22,622 bases of DNA from HXMU1420-2 sp040830545 (GTDB lineage Bacteria > Pseudomonadota > Alphaproteobacteria > Rhodobacterales > Rhodobacteraceae). A model generated the notes under the pieces. That model did not search any database and was not told the origin of the DNA. It worked only from the letters and a program-made list of their open reading frames with translations. Positions 6,347-14,661 of the stretch are shown in pieces; the stretch's first letter is position 1; each line of letters begins with the position of its first letter. The stretch covers positions 1-22,622 of the forward strand of contig JBFOMB010000097.1 in NCBI GenBank assembly GCA_040830545.1, given 5' to 3'. The translations under genes and the position numbers were made by a program.

Positions 6347-7138
6347 TCAGGACCAGAAAACGCCAATCGGCACATCCGGATGATCCGGGGCGCAAGGGCG
6401 ATCCAGGGGGTGCGGAAAACTGTCGTTGGGTTTCAGCCCGGTGGCGAGGTCGCGGCGCAACAACGTTGCCTCGAAGAACGGGGAAATGTGGTGCGGGCCG
6501 ACGCGCACAGAGTGAACAACATTGTTGGGATGCAAGTGCACGCAGACGAAATCGCGGGACAGTTTGGATAAAGCGCTTTCGAACCGGTCGAAACCGGCAG
6601 AGCGGGGGAAGCGGTGCAGGTGATGGAATTCGATCACCATGATCCGGAACCGGGCCAATGTGTCTGCCGGGGTGGCGTTCAGCACATCATATTCGTGCCC
6701 TTCGATATCCATTTGCAACATCAGATCGCCCTCGGACGCTGCATGGCGGTCGACCCAATCCTGCAAGGTGGTCCACTGGCCTGTCGTCTCGGCACCCAGG
6801 AACAGCGGATCGAACGTCGCCCCTTCCGGCAGGTTTTCCGGGTGCCCGACCGAGGCATCGGCCATATGCACCGGAATGCCCCGCGCCAACAGGTCGAGGT
6901 CAAAGCCGAATTCGAAGGAAACACCGGGCGAGAAGGACGCGGCAATTCCATTCAGAACATCCGGCAACAGGTAACCGCCATCCGCATCAGGTCCAACACG
7001 GATCAGGGGTTGGTCGGATGTGTATGGTCGCAAGGCGTTCAGCGCATTTGCCATCCTGTCCCGCTGATCCCGAGACAACAGACGATAGCGCAGGGACGCA
7101 TCTAGGCTGCGTTGCAGGGCGTGTCGGGCTTTGCTCAT
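6347..7138 (-). CDS. FkbM-like methyltransferase domain protein
   Basis: A 263-residue protein of the FkbM-like class that has a GPDADGGYLLPD segment (49-60), then SFSPGVSFEFGFDLDLLARG (68-87) and a DMDIEGHEYDVL-like motif (QMDIEGHEYDVL, 142-153) with MVIEFHHLH after it. The DxEGxE element is shared with the FkbM gene downstream, but the usual FVDIGAN glycine motif is replaced, so methyltransferase activity is less certain than for its neighbour. The start at 7138 has only a weak Shine-Dalgarno. It is probably co-transcribed with the gene at 5515-6264. No signal peptide or membrane segment is visible. Confidence 0.72.
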   Translation of the reverse strand: MSKARHALQRSLDASLRYRLLSRDQRDRMANALNALRPYTSDQPLIRVGPDADGGYLLPDVLNGIAASFSPGVSFEFGFDLDLLARGIPVHMADASVGHPENLPEGATFDPLFLGAETTGQWTTLQDWVDRHAASEGDLMLQMDIEGHEYDVLNATPADTLARFRIMVIEFHHLHRFPRSAGFDRFESALSKLSRDFVCVHLHPNNVVHSVRVGPHHISPFFEATLLRRDLATGLKPNDSFPHPLDRPCAPDHPDVPIGVFWS

Positions 7139-7217
7139 GGATCTTGCGGCCTTGGCTGTGTTCCGGTTGGGATGCCACTAAGCGTTAGGCCTGATCAAGC
7201 CAATGTTGAACTCCAAG

Positions 7218-7835
7218 TCAGGAATCTTGGGGCAGTAGTCCAAGGCCCCGCAGGTAAATGCCGATCCCGGTTTCCAGCAGATCTTCAGGCGGGAAAGGGG
7301 ATTGGGTGCCCGGCGCGTTGCGAGCATAAAGTTCCACAACCCCATGGCTCATTGCCCAGATATGGGCCGAAAACATGGAGGCGGGCGGTCGCCGATCCTC
7401 TGGGATATGTTCGGACAGGTCAGCTGCCGCGCGTTCCAGAACGGCGCGCGCGCGGGCGGCGGCGGTGGCAAGTTCTGGCGTTCGGTTGACCGAAATCCCG
7501 CTTTCGAACATCGCGATGTAATGGCCCGGGTGTTTGCGGGCAAAGGCCAGATAGGCGCGGCCTGTGGATTCGAATGCGGCGAGTGCGGATGGCTGCCCCT
7601 TGTCATAGGCGTACTGCATCAGGTCAGCGAACATGGTGAAGCCCTGGCGCGCGGCCTCGGCAATCAGGTCCTCGCGACCCTCGAAATGACGATAAACAGC
7701 TGCCGGGGTCACACCGGCGAGCTTTGCCGCCTCGGATAGCGTGAACCCGGTTGGTCCTTTGCTTTCAATCAGTTGCAGCGCCGCCTCGACCAGCGCCTGC
7801 CTCAGATTGCCATGATGATAGCCGCGTTTAGGCAT
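7218..7835 (-). CDS. TetR/AcrR family transcriptional regulator
   Basis: A 205-residue repressor-type regulator. The N-terminal TetR domain begins MPKRGYHHGNLRQALVEAA and has the helix-turn-helix FTLSEAAKLAGVTPAAVYRHF (31-51). The C-terminal part, with AYLAFARKHPGHYIAMFESG, resembles the WHG-type ligand domain. I start at ATG 7835, the normal TetR N-terminus, although the frame stays open upstream through the ppk2 3' end. The first eight bases of this gene overlap the end of ppk2, so the two are probably translated from one mRNA. The ligand and target genes are not evident; ppk2 and the upstream lipid-type genes are candidates. Confidence 0.87.
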   Translation of the reverse strand: MPKRGYHHGNLRQALVEAALQLIESKGPTGFTLSEAAKLAGVTPAAVYRHFEGREDLIAEAARQGFTMFADLMQYAYDKGQPSALAAFESTGRAYLAFARKHPGHYIAMFESGISVNRTPELATAAARARAVLERAAADLSEHIPEDRRPPASMFSAHIWAMSHGVVELYARNAPGTQSPFPPEDLLETGIGIYLRGLGLLPQDS

Positions 7836-8697
7836 CCCAAATGTCGGGGCCTCCGCAGATGGATCGGTCGATGTCACCGATGGCGTCCGTATCCTTGCGA
7901 TCATAGTCGATCGCGTGCAGGACCGTACGGATGGCGGCCAATCGCGCACGTTTCTTGTCGTCCGAGCGGATGATCGTCCATGGCGCAATCTCTGCATGAC
8001 TGCGGGTCAGGGTTTCCTGAATGGCGTCGGAATATGCATCCCATCGCGCAAGACCTTTGACGTCGATGGAGCTGAGCTTCCACTGTTTCAATGGATCGTT
8101 TTCGCGGTCCAGGAAGCGTTGCAATTGTTCGGCCCGCCCAACGTTGAGCCAGAATTTGAACAGGTGAATCCCGTCATCGACCAGCGAGGTTTCGAACGGG
8201 CGCACCTGGCGGAAAAAGGTTTCGCGCTGTGTGTCGGCGCAGAAGCCAAAGACCTTTTCAACGACGCCGCGGTTGTACCAGGAGCGGTCGAAGAACGTGA
8301 TTTCGCCCGCTGAAGGCAGATGGGCAATGTAGCGCTGGAAATACCACTGTGATTGTTCGGTTTCCGTAGGTTTCGCCAGCGCCACTATGCGCGCGCCGCG
8401 AGGATTAAGGTTGGCGCGGAAACGTTTGATTGTGCCACCTTTTCCAGCGGCGTCGCGTCCTTCGAACACCAGTGTAACCCGTGCGCCCGACGCTTTCACC
8501 CATGCCTGCATCTTCACCAGTTCGATTTGCAAGCGATACAGCTGATCCTCATACTCATCCTTGTCCATCGCGTTGCGATAGGGGTAGTCCGGATTCATGA
8601 TCCGGCCCTTTTTGCGATCCTTGATCGCCTCGCGCACGTCTTTTGGTGCGTCGGACTTGTAGTAGCTGCTAATCGCCCCGTCGAACGGCTGGGACAT
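7828..8697 (-). CDS. ppk2: Polyphosphate kinase 2
   Basis: A 289-residue PPK2-family enzyme that transfers phosphate between polyphosphate and nucleotides. The Walker A motif EGRDAAGKGG (79-88), the GARIVALAKPTETEQSQWYFQRY block (101-123) and the Walker B/lid region FFDRSWYNRGVVEKVFGFC (135-153) are all intact and typical of single-domain class I PPK2. Sequence alone does not tell whether ADP or GDP is preferred, or the favoured direction. ATG 8697 has AGAGG nine bases upstream. Its stop codon lies inside the start region of the TetR gene. No ppk1 or ppx gene is in the window. Confidence 0.93.
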   Translation of the reverse strand: MSQPFDGAISSYYKSDAPKDVREAIKDRKKGRIMNPDYPYRNAMDKDEYEDQLYRLQIELVKMQAWVKASGARVTLVFEGRDAAGKGGTIKRFRANLNPRGARIVALAKPTETEQSQWYFQRYIAHLPSAGEITFFDRSWYNRGVVEKVFGFCADTQRETFFRQVRPFETSLVDDGIHLFKFWLNVGRAEQLQRFLDRENDPLKQWKLSSIDVKGLARWDAYSDAIQETLTRSHAEIAPWTIIRSDDKKRARLAAIRTVLHAIDYDRKDTDAIGDIDRSICGGPDIWDA

Positions 8698-8745
8698 TGG
8701 CGAAATCCTCTCGTGTTTTCACGCCACTATGGAATGTTAATCGCC

Positions 8746-9705
8746 TTAACGCAAACCTGCCCGCGTTGCGGCGCGGTTGATGGCGGCGGTGACCTCAGGC
8801 AGGGATACGTGCTGGGGCATGTGCCCGATCCAGTCCAACCGCGTGAGCACAGCATCGGGGATGGCCTGGGCCAAGGGTTCGGAGTGGATGGTCAGGCTGA
8901 CCGTGTCATCTGCCGTGCCGTGCAGGACTTCGGTGGGAACGGCGATACCCGGGTAGCTGGGCACCTGCGCCCTGATTTCTTCTAGCAGGTTCGCGCGTTG
9001 CACCGCGTTTTCCCGCATGGAGGCGCGGCGCAGGGTCATGCCGGGGCCAAAATGGTCGGAAAATCCATCTGGCGCGGCTTGGGGGCGAAACACGCTTTCG
9101 ATGGCGTTGGCCACGTAAGATTCCGGGACAAAGGCGGTGATCAGGGGGATGACAAACACATTGCCCCACCAGCTGGAATTCACGCGATAAAGCGGGTCGA
9201 GCGGCGTGTCCCAAGGGTGGGACGCGGCAGCGAGGGTGACCAGCGCAGACAGACGATCCGGGTGGTTCACCGCCCAGGCCAGCGCAACAGCCCCACCATA
9301 GCTTTGGCCCACAACGATTGGTTTTTCTGCTCCCAACTGCGCGGCCGCGTGAGAAAGTAAAGCGGCCTGTTCGGTGATCGTTGCCCCGTCATTGTCAATT
9401 CGGTCGGTGTAGCCGAAGCCAGGCCTGTCCAGCACGATCACGCGGTAGGACTCGGCCAGCGCAGGAGCCAGTGCAAAGGTCATGTCCCGCGTGCTGCCGC
9501 TGGCCCCGTGGATCAACACCACATCCGGCCCTTCACCCATGACCACGGCATGCACACGGGTGCCGTTTACGTCAATGATCTGGCCTTCGGGGGGATAGGC
9601 CGCCTCGGCCCGTGCCTCTTTCTGGCTGGCACGCACGCGGGCAAACACGCTGATTGCCAGCAGGATACACAGAAGGACAGCAATAGAAGTGATCAGAAAT
9701 TTCAT
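8746..9705 (-). CDS. Alpha/beta hydrolase with N-terminal membrane anchor
   Basis: A 319-residue serine hydrolase of the alpha/beta fold. Residues 3-22 form a hydrophobic signal anchor without a clear cleavage site, so the enzyme probably faces the periplasm while tethered to the membrane. The oxyanion HGASG (66-70), the nucleophile elbow GQSYGG with Ser135, the acid Asp266 or Asp267 in HGTADD and His295 in IGHMPQH make a complete catalytic set. Substrate is unknown; the family includes esterases, lipases and haloperoxidase-like enzymes. It is 36 bases downstream of the sterol desaturase family gene and 48 bases upstream of ppk2, all in one direction. Confidence 0.85.
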   Translation of the reverse strand: MKFLITSIAVLLCILLAISVFARVRASQKEARAEAAYPPEGQIIDVNGTRVHAVVMGEGPDVVLIHGASGSTRDMTFALAPALAESYRVIVLDRPGFGYTDRIDNDGATITEQAALLSHAAAQLGAEKPIVVGQSYGGAVALAWAVNHPDRLSALVTLAAASHPWDTPLDPLYRVNSSWWGNVFVIPLITAFVPESYVANAIESVFRPQAAPDGFSDHFGPGMTLRRASMRENAVQRANLLEEIRAQVPSYPGIAVPTEVLHGTADDTVSLTIHSEPLAQAIPDAVLTRLDWIGHMPQHVSLPEVTAAINRAATRAGLR

Positions 9706-9741
9706 TTTAACTCAGCCTATTGCCTGTCAAAGTGAAGGTAT

Positions 9742-10770
9742 TCAGGGCGCGTCTTGTGCCTCGGGGGTTTCTTGCCCTTCTCGCGGACGCAGATGCTTGG
9801 GCGGGAAGATCCAGGCATTTCGCCAACCGCTCTTGAACAGCATATAGGCGTTCTTGAACGGGCGGAAATAGAGGGTCACGGCGTTGTTCCATGTCCCGTC
9901 TTCGCCGTTCCCCAGGCCATACGTGATCTTCTCGTGCGTTTTGGGCGAATAGAGCGACCCGGCGATCCAGTCCCAGAAGGCAAAGATGAACCCCATGTTC
10001 TTGTCCCAATGGCGCATCGCCTTGGAGTGGTGGATCTGATGCTGTGCCGGGCTGACAAAGATGTGCTGCATCCAGTTGGGATAGCGCAGCCAGACATGGC
10101 TGTGACGCAGGTTGAACGCGGCCAGGAAGAACAGCGCCATGAAGATGTTGATGCCGAAAAACTGGATTTGATAGGTTGTGTGGCCGAATACATGGTCCAG
10201 AAGGCCGACGCTGATGCCAATGCCAAACGCCCCCATCATCGACGAAATAGCCTCTTCAAACGGGTGCATACGAACAGCGGTGATCGGGGTCATGACTTCG
10301 GCGGAGTGGTGGACCTTGTGGAACTCCCAAAGGAACGGAACCTTGTGGAAAATGTAGTGGCCCAGCCACAGCATGAAATCCATCGCCAGGATCACCACCA
10401 GCGTGGAAACGATCACGTGGGTCAGTGTTGCGGGTTCCTGTCCCGGTGGGCCCAGAATGGAATGCACAACGCCCACCCAGAACCCCGACTGGATCAGGAT
10501 CGAGGCATAGATAAGCAAAATCAGCGACTTGTTAATCACAAACATCACATAATCAGCACGAGCCGAAGGATGCGTGATCACCTCCATCGGGACCAGCCAA
10601 CGCAGCAGGCTGGGCATGCCACCCTTGCCAGCCTTGCGGCGCTGAAACCAGTAAACCAGCAGCGCGGCAATCAGTGCTGGCACCATATAGTACAGAGACA
10701 GGCGTTGTGACGGATCAAAGAACAGCTCGAAAGGGTGGCGCAGATGCACCCATATCTGATCTACGGTCAT
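9742..10770 (-). CDS. Fatty acid hydroxylase / sterol desaturase family protein
   Basis: A 342-residue integral membrane di-iron oxygenase. The histidine boxes are complete: HYIFH (138-142, HX3H), HKVHH (151-155, HX2HH) and HQIHH (244-248, HX2HH), with an additional RHSH at 222-225. About four to six membrane segments surround them. Relatives hydroxylate or desaturate lipids, carotenoids, sterols or ether lipids. The start has a strong AGGAG seven bases upstream. The C-terminal 60 residues are soluble and end in an acidic tail. The adjacent alpha/beta hydrolase suggests a membrane-lipid modification, but the substrate cannot be inferred. Confidence 0.88.
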   Translation of the reverse strand: MTVDQIWVHLRHPFELFFDPSQRLSLYYMVPALIAALLVYWFQRRKAGKGGMPSLLRWLVPMEVITHPSARADYVMFVINKSLILLIYASILIQSGFWVGVVHSILGPPGQEPATLTHVIVSTLVVILAMDFMLWLGHYIFHKVPFLWEFHKVHHSAEVMTPITAVRMHPFEEAISSMMGAFGIGISVGLLDHVFGHTTYQIQFFGINIFMALFFLAAFNLRHSHVWLRYPNWMQHIFVSPAQHQIHHSKAMRHWDKNMGFIFAFWDWIAGSLYSPKTHEKITYGLGNGEDGTWNNAVTLYFRPFKNAYMLFKSGWRNAWIFPPKHLRPREGQETPEAQDAP

Positions 10771-10832
10771 GATTTGCTCCTGCCGGTCCTCGTTTCAGCA
10801 TCTATGGCCCGAACCAGCATAATCAAACAAGA

Positions 10833-11795
10833 TCAACCGGCCGCCGCCGGAACGCCGCGCAGATCCGTCGTGTCGATCCCGATGCGCGAGATGTCATATG
10901 GCGTCGTCTCATAAATCTCGCTCATCCAGTTGGCGTACAGCAGATGCGCATGGCTGCGCCAACGGTTCTGCGGCGGCTGGCTGGGATCATCATCCGGATA
11001 GTAATTCATCGGCACGTTGATCGGGTCGCCATTGGCGACGTCCCGGTCATATTCCTGCTTCAGCGTATCACTGTCATATTCAAAGTGATTGAAGATATAG
11101 AGCGCCCGATGATCCGGATCCTCGACCAGACATGGACCAACTTCGGGGCTGCCGAGCAGGGTGGTCAGGCCAGCGGCTGCGTCGATTTCGTCCTGGCGCA
11201 TTTCGGTCCAGCGGCTGACTGGAATCACGCAATCGTCCGAGAACCCGCGCAAATAAGGCGAGGCCGGGGCCAAGTTCTGGTGGCGGAAGCAGCCGAACGC
11301 CTTGGCATCCAGCATGTGTTTCTTCACGTCGTGGAAGTGGTTGATCATGCCCATGCCACCCCAGCACACGCCGAGCGTGGAATGCACATTTGTCTGCGTC
11401 CAATCGAAGATGCGCGACAGTTCGGCCCAATAGGTAACCGCATCAAATTCCAGATGTTCGATCGGCGCGCCAGTAATGATCAGCCCGTCAAACTTTTCAC
11501 CCGTCTCTTCAACCTCGGAGAAGGGACGGTAAAAGCTCGCCATGTGTTCGGCCGCGGTGTTCTTGGTCTGATGCTCGGACATGCGGATCAGGCTCAGTTC
11601 GATTTGCAGGGGCGTGGCCCCCAACAGACGGGCGAACTGGTTTTCTGTCTGGATCTTTTTGGGCATCAGGTTCAGCAACCCGATGCGCAAGGGGCGTATG
11701 TCCTGCCGCGCCGCCTGATCTTCTGCCATGACCATCACACCTTCGCGCGAAAGCACGTCGAAGGCAGGCAGGTCGGAGGGCAGTTTGATCGGCAT
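10833..11795 (-). CDS. metA: Homoserine O-acyltransferase (predicted acetyl-CoA type)
   Basis: A 320-residue member of the MetA family, which activates homoserine for methionine synthesis. Family residues are present: Cys144 in LGVCWGG as acyl-accepting nucleophile, and His237 and Glu239 in FNHFEYD, each two positions beyond the E. coli numbers. The residue that sets acyl-CoA choice (Gly111 in E. coli, Glu111 in Bacillus cereus) is Glu113 here, in GAPIEHLEF, so acetyl-CoA is predicted in place of succinyl-CoA (metAA type). The gene lies 36 bases downstream of a P-loop ATPase gene, in the same direction. That gap is too small for a SAM riboswitch. Confidence 0.94.
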   Translation of the reverse strand: MPIKLPSDLPAFDVLSREGVMVMAEDQAARQDIRPLRIGLLNLMPKKIQTENQFARLLGATPLQIELSLIRMSEHQTKNTAAEHMASFYRPFSEVEETGEKFDGLIITGAPIEHLEFDAVTYWAELSRIFDWTQTNVHSTLGVCWGGMGMINHFHDVKKHMLDAKAFGCFRHQNLAPASPYLRGFSDDCVIPVSRWTEMRQDEIDAAAGLTTLLGSPEVGPCLVEDPDHRALYIFNHFEYDSDTLKQEYDRDVANGDPINVPMNYYPDDDPSQPPQNRWRSHAHLLYANWMSEIYETTPYDISRIGIDTTDLRGVPAAAG

Positions 11796-11831
11796 TTTAT
11801 GTCCAGTCTGATGGCTGAGGGTTAAGCGGGA

Positions 11832-12704
11832 TTAGGTGGGTGTTTCGGTGCGGGCTGCAAGGGCCTCAGCGATCACATCGTCGAAATCGGCGGGTGAGCG
11901 AACGCGCGCCATTTGGTTCGCAGGAACGGTGATGCCCCATTTCGCCATGGCCTCATACCGCGGTTGGCGGTGGGCCAGCGCGCGGGCATAGGTGAAGCGC
12001 AGGAATTGCGCCGGATCAACTTCGTCTGGCTGAGCATTGTTTTCATTCAGAAACGCCTGCCACATCTCGGTCAGAAATTCGGGCATGTAGCTCATCGGTT
12101 TGGGGTCTCGATCAAACCGACGGATCAGTTCCTGGGTGTGTTCCTCGTTCCCTTTGAGCCAGACCATCAACGTGCTGTCGCTCAGCGTCTTCAGGATCAG
12201 GTCGTCCGGGTTCTCGGGGTCGACCCATTCACAGATCGACCCGCCCGTGTCGCAGATGAAGTTCGGATAGCCATAGAGCCTCTCAGCCCGGTCGATGAAG
12301 TAGTCCGTGTCCAGCAGCGCGTGGATTTCCGCATGACGGAACTGATCCTGGCGTCGGCGGTATTCGTCAATGTCGATGCCGCCCTTGTCCTCGCTGCCCG
12401 GCGCGGACAGGTAGGCGGCCACCGGTTTCAGGTTTTCGAAGCTGATGTTCGATCCGATATAGATCGAGTCACTCAGCAAGAGGTCGCGTAAAAACGGCAC
12501 CTTCATCGCCTCGGCCTTGGCGTTGTCGATGATGTATTCGCCCATGTAGCGCGTGCCGATGCGGTAATCGATGGAGTAGTGGAACCACGATCCATCGCTG
12601 CGCAGAATGTTCGAGACATGGGTTTTCCCAAGCCCGGACATGCCGAAAAACAGCACTTGTTTGCGCGGCGCGGCGCGCCATTCATCTGCGGAATTGTACA
12701 GCAT
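11832..12704 (-). CDS. P-loop ATPase/kinase of unknown function
   Basis: A 290-residue cytosolic protein. The Walker A motif GMSGLGKT (21-28) follows a hydrophobic strand (QVLFF), as in small-molecule kinases of the shikimate or APS kinase type. A YSIDYRIGTRYMGEYI segment (43-58) comes after it, and FICDTGGSICEW (about 148-159) looks like a second conserved active-site strand. No known specific family is recognised by eye, and no DNA-binding or membrane part is visible. It starts at ATG 12704 with AGGG eight bases upstream. metA follows after 36 bases, so a link to homoserine, methionine or SAM metabolism is possible but unproven. Confidence 0.72.
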   Translation of the reverse strand: MLYNSADEWRAAPRKQVLFFGMSGLGKTHVSNILRSDGSWFHYSIDYRIGTRYMGEYIIDNAKAEAMKVPFLRDLLLSDSIYIGSNISFENLKPVAAYLSAPGSEDKGGIDIDEYRRRQDQFRHAEIHALLDTDYFIDRAERLYGYPNFICDTGGSICEWVDPENPDDLILKTLSDSTLMVWLKGNEEHTQELIRRFDRDPKPMSYMPEFLTEMWQAFLNENNAQPDEVDPAQFLRFTYARALAHRQPRYEAMAKWGITVPANQMARVRSPADFDDVIAEALAARTETPT

Positions 12705-12732
12705 CGCTGGCCCTGTGATGGACGTTTTGACC

Positions 12733-12761
12733 TAGCTATTCCGGCGCGGGACCAGCGTCAA
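12733..12761 (-). promoter_or_regulatory. Candidate promoter for the ATPase-metA genes
   Basis: On the minus strand TTGACG (12756-12761) and TAGCTA (12733-12738) are 17 bases apart, in the 65-base gap between the DMT gene and the ATPase gene. The -35 is strong and the -10 is poor, so this is tentative. It would let the ATPase and metA be expressed apart from the transporters. Confidence 0.38.
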
Positions 12762-12769
12762 TTCCGGTG

Positions 12770-13672
12770 TCAGGTCCAGCGGCGCAACAGCGTGCCGTTG
12801 AGGATCAGAAGCCCCAGTGCCAGCAGGGCAAACCCGGCAAAGGCCAGTGGTTGCAGGGTTTCGTCCAACACCAGCGCGCCGAGTGTAATGGCGATTGGCG
12901 GGATCAGCAGCGTGACCAGCATCAGATTGCCGCTGCCCGCCATGGAAACCAGTCGGTAGTAGAGGATATAGGCGAGCGCCGTCGCAAAGAGAGCGTAATA
13001 CGCAATCGCGATCCATGTGCGCGGGGCGAGGTCGAATTGAATGGGCCCGTCAAAGATCAGCGCTGCTGGCAGCAGCATGATCGTGGACGCCGTCAACATT
13101 CCAGCCGCTGCCACCAGTGGGGACAGCTCAGACAGATTGGCCCGTGCCCAGGCGCTGGCCAAGCCATAGCTGACCGCGCCGGCCAGAACAGCGATCTGTG
13201 CCGTGCTGCGGATGTCAAAGCTGCGCAGCGCCTCCGGCCCGATGGCCAGCGCAACACCCAAAAACCCGACGCCGACGCCGATGCAGCGGCGCAGGGTCAG
13301 CCGTTCATCCGCAAAGATCATGGCTGAGATCAGCACGGCGAACACCGCTGTTGCCGCGTTCAGGATAGAGGTCAGGCCGCTTTCGATATAAAGCTGCCCC
13401 CAGCCCATCAGCCCAAAGGGGATGATGTTGTTCAATAATCCCATGACCAGGAACGCGCCCCAAACGCCGGGATCACGTGGGAGGGGCAAGCGCATTGCCA
13501 ATACGACAACCCACAATGCCAGCGCCGCCCAACCGGTGCGATGCAGCACCATGGTCAGCACCGGCACCTCGTCTAGCGTGATGCGAATGGCCAGGAACGA
13601 TCCGCCCCATAGCAGCCCCAGCAGCATCAATTCAGCCCAGGCGCGTGGTGTTATGGTTTTTTGCACAGTCAT
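12770..13672 (-). CDS. DMT superfamily (EamA) transporter
   Basis: A 300-residue inner-membrane protein with about ten membrane segments and two EamA repeats. The start LLGLLWGGSFLAIRITLDEVP is the usual first helix of the family, and ALVLDETLQPLAFAGFALLALGLLILNG closes the second repeat. It lies 27 bases downstream of another DMT gene in the same direction, yet the two sequences differ widely, so they are not a recent duplication. Such adjacent pairs can be separate exporters or, in the small-multidrug-resistance-like branch, heteromers; here each protein has the full two-repeat length. Substrate unknown. Confidence 0.88.
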   Translation of the reverse strand: MTVQKTITPRAWAELMLLGLLWGGSFLAIRITLDEVPVLTMVLHRTGWAALALWVVVLAMRLPLPRDPGVWGAFLVMGLLNNIIPFGLMGWGQLYIESGLTSILNAATAVFAVLISAMIFADERLTLRRCIGVGVGFLGVALAIGPEALRSFDIRSTAQIAVLAGAVSYGLASAWARANLSELSPLVAAAGMLTASTIMLLPAALIFDGPIQFDLAPRTWIAIAYYALFATALAYILYYRLVSMAGSGNLMLVTLLIPPIAITLGALVLDETLQPLAFAGFALLALGLLILNGTLLRRWT

Positions 13673-13699
13673 GAGGCGTGCCTAGCGGGTGGTGTCTGC

Positions 13700-14581
13700 T
13701 CAGGCGACCCGGTTCTTGCGCGTTTCGGACAGGATGTTGAGGTAGTTTGCGCCAAAGATCACCACGGCCCCAACGATGACCCAAACGTCAATCGCCTCGT
13801 TGTAAAGCAGCATACCGACAATCGCTACGGCAGGCAGGCGGGCGAAATCAATCGGGATGACCACGGTTGCGGGGGCAATGGCCAATGCGTTGGTGATGCA
13901 GAAATGCGCAACCAACCCGCCCAGTGCGATCACGGTCAGCCAGGGCAGGGTTGTCAGCGTTGGCAGCGTTATGTCCATGTCATACCCGGCAAAGACCAGC
14001 CCCAGCACCGCCTGAATCACGGTCATCCAGAACATGATGCCGCCAATCGGCACATCTCGAGTCAGCCGCTTGGTCGCCATGGTGGTGAGCGCAAAGAAAA
14101 ACGCCGCCGCTGCCGCCGCGAATATTCCCAGGCTCAGCGTGTCTGCCGTGGGGCGGGACACGATCAGGATGCCGACAAATCCCAGCGTAGCAGAGAATGC
14201 GCGTATCCGCGTCATACGCTCGCCAATCAACAGCGGGGCCAGAACTATGACCCACAGCGGTTGCGTGAACTCCAGTGCAAATACGACAGACAGCGGGGTG
14301 ATTCCAATCGCATAGAACCACAGGTTCTGCCCGGTGAAATGTGTGATGTTGCGAAGGGTGTGCAGGCCCAGACGATTGGTAGAAATCTGACCCAGGTTCC
14401 CCGTCGCGGTCAGAACAGCGGTCACAATGACAATGCCCAGCAGTGAGCGGAACAGCATCATTTCAAACGTGTCATGCGAGGTGCTCAGCTCGCGCCCCGC
14501 TACGGCCATGGCGGTAAACGACACGATGGCGCCGGTCATCCATATCGCGCCAAGCCCGACCTGATTGTCGGTCTGTCCCAT
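13700..14581 (-). CDS. DMT superfamily (EamA) transporter
   Basis: A 293-residue inner-membrane protein with ten predicted helices. The first repeat contains RSLLGIVIVTAVL and LEFTQPLWVIVLAPLLIGERMTR, then GILIVSRP; the second contains NALAIAPATVVIPIDFARLPAVAIVGMLLYNE. This resembles the S-adenosylmethionine/RarD-like branch, as does the DMT protein at 1620-2525, but substrate assignment is not justified. I start at ATG 14581 (MGQTDNQVG); the frame runs open for 18 more codons without a better start, and a GGGG Shine-Dalgarno sits eight bases upstream. It is the first gene of the minus-strand run. Confidence 0.87.
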   Translation of the reverse strand: MGQTDNQVGLGAIWMTGAIVSFTAMAVAGRELSTSHDTFEMMLFRSLLGIVIVTAVLTATGNLGQISTNRLGLHTLRNITHFTGQNLWFYAIGITPLSVVFALEFTQPLWVIVLAPLLIGERMTRIRAFSATLGFVGILIVSRPTADTLSLGIFAAAAAAFFFALTTMATKRLTRDVPIGGIMFWMTVIQAVLGLVFAGYDMDITLPTLTTLPWLTVIALGGLVAHFCITNALAIAPATVVIPIDFARLPAVAIVGMLLYNEAIDVWVIVGAVVIFGANYLNILSETRKNRVA

Positions 14582-14661
14582 TTCCTCGTCCCCTCTGTTG
14601 ATGCGGATAGGGACGAAAAAGTGCAGAAGATGCAAGCAGATGGTTGGGGATCAAAGAGAAG

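Noticed and set aside
9754..10710. Plus-strand open frame of 318 codons opposite the hydroxylase gene
   Set aside because: Low complexity with many His, Gln and Asp from antisense reading of a membrane protein; the minus-strand gene has intact histidine boxes.
11796..11831. SAM-II type riboswitch before metA, common in alphaproteobacteria
   Set aside because: Only 36 bases separate metA from the upstream stop codon, too few for the structure, and no matching conserved core is seen.
12770..14581. Recent duplication of the two adjacent DMT transporter genes
   Set aside because: The two proteins share only the family fold; no long matching stretches are visible.
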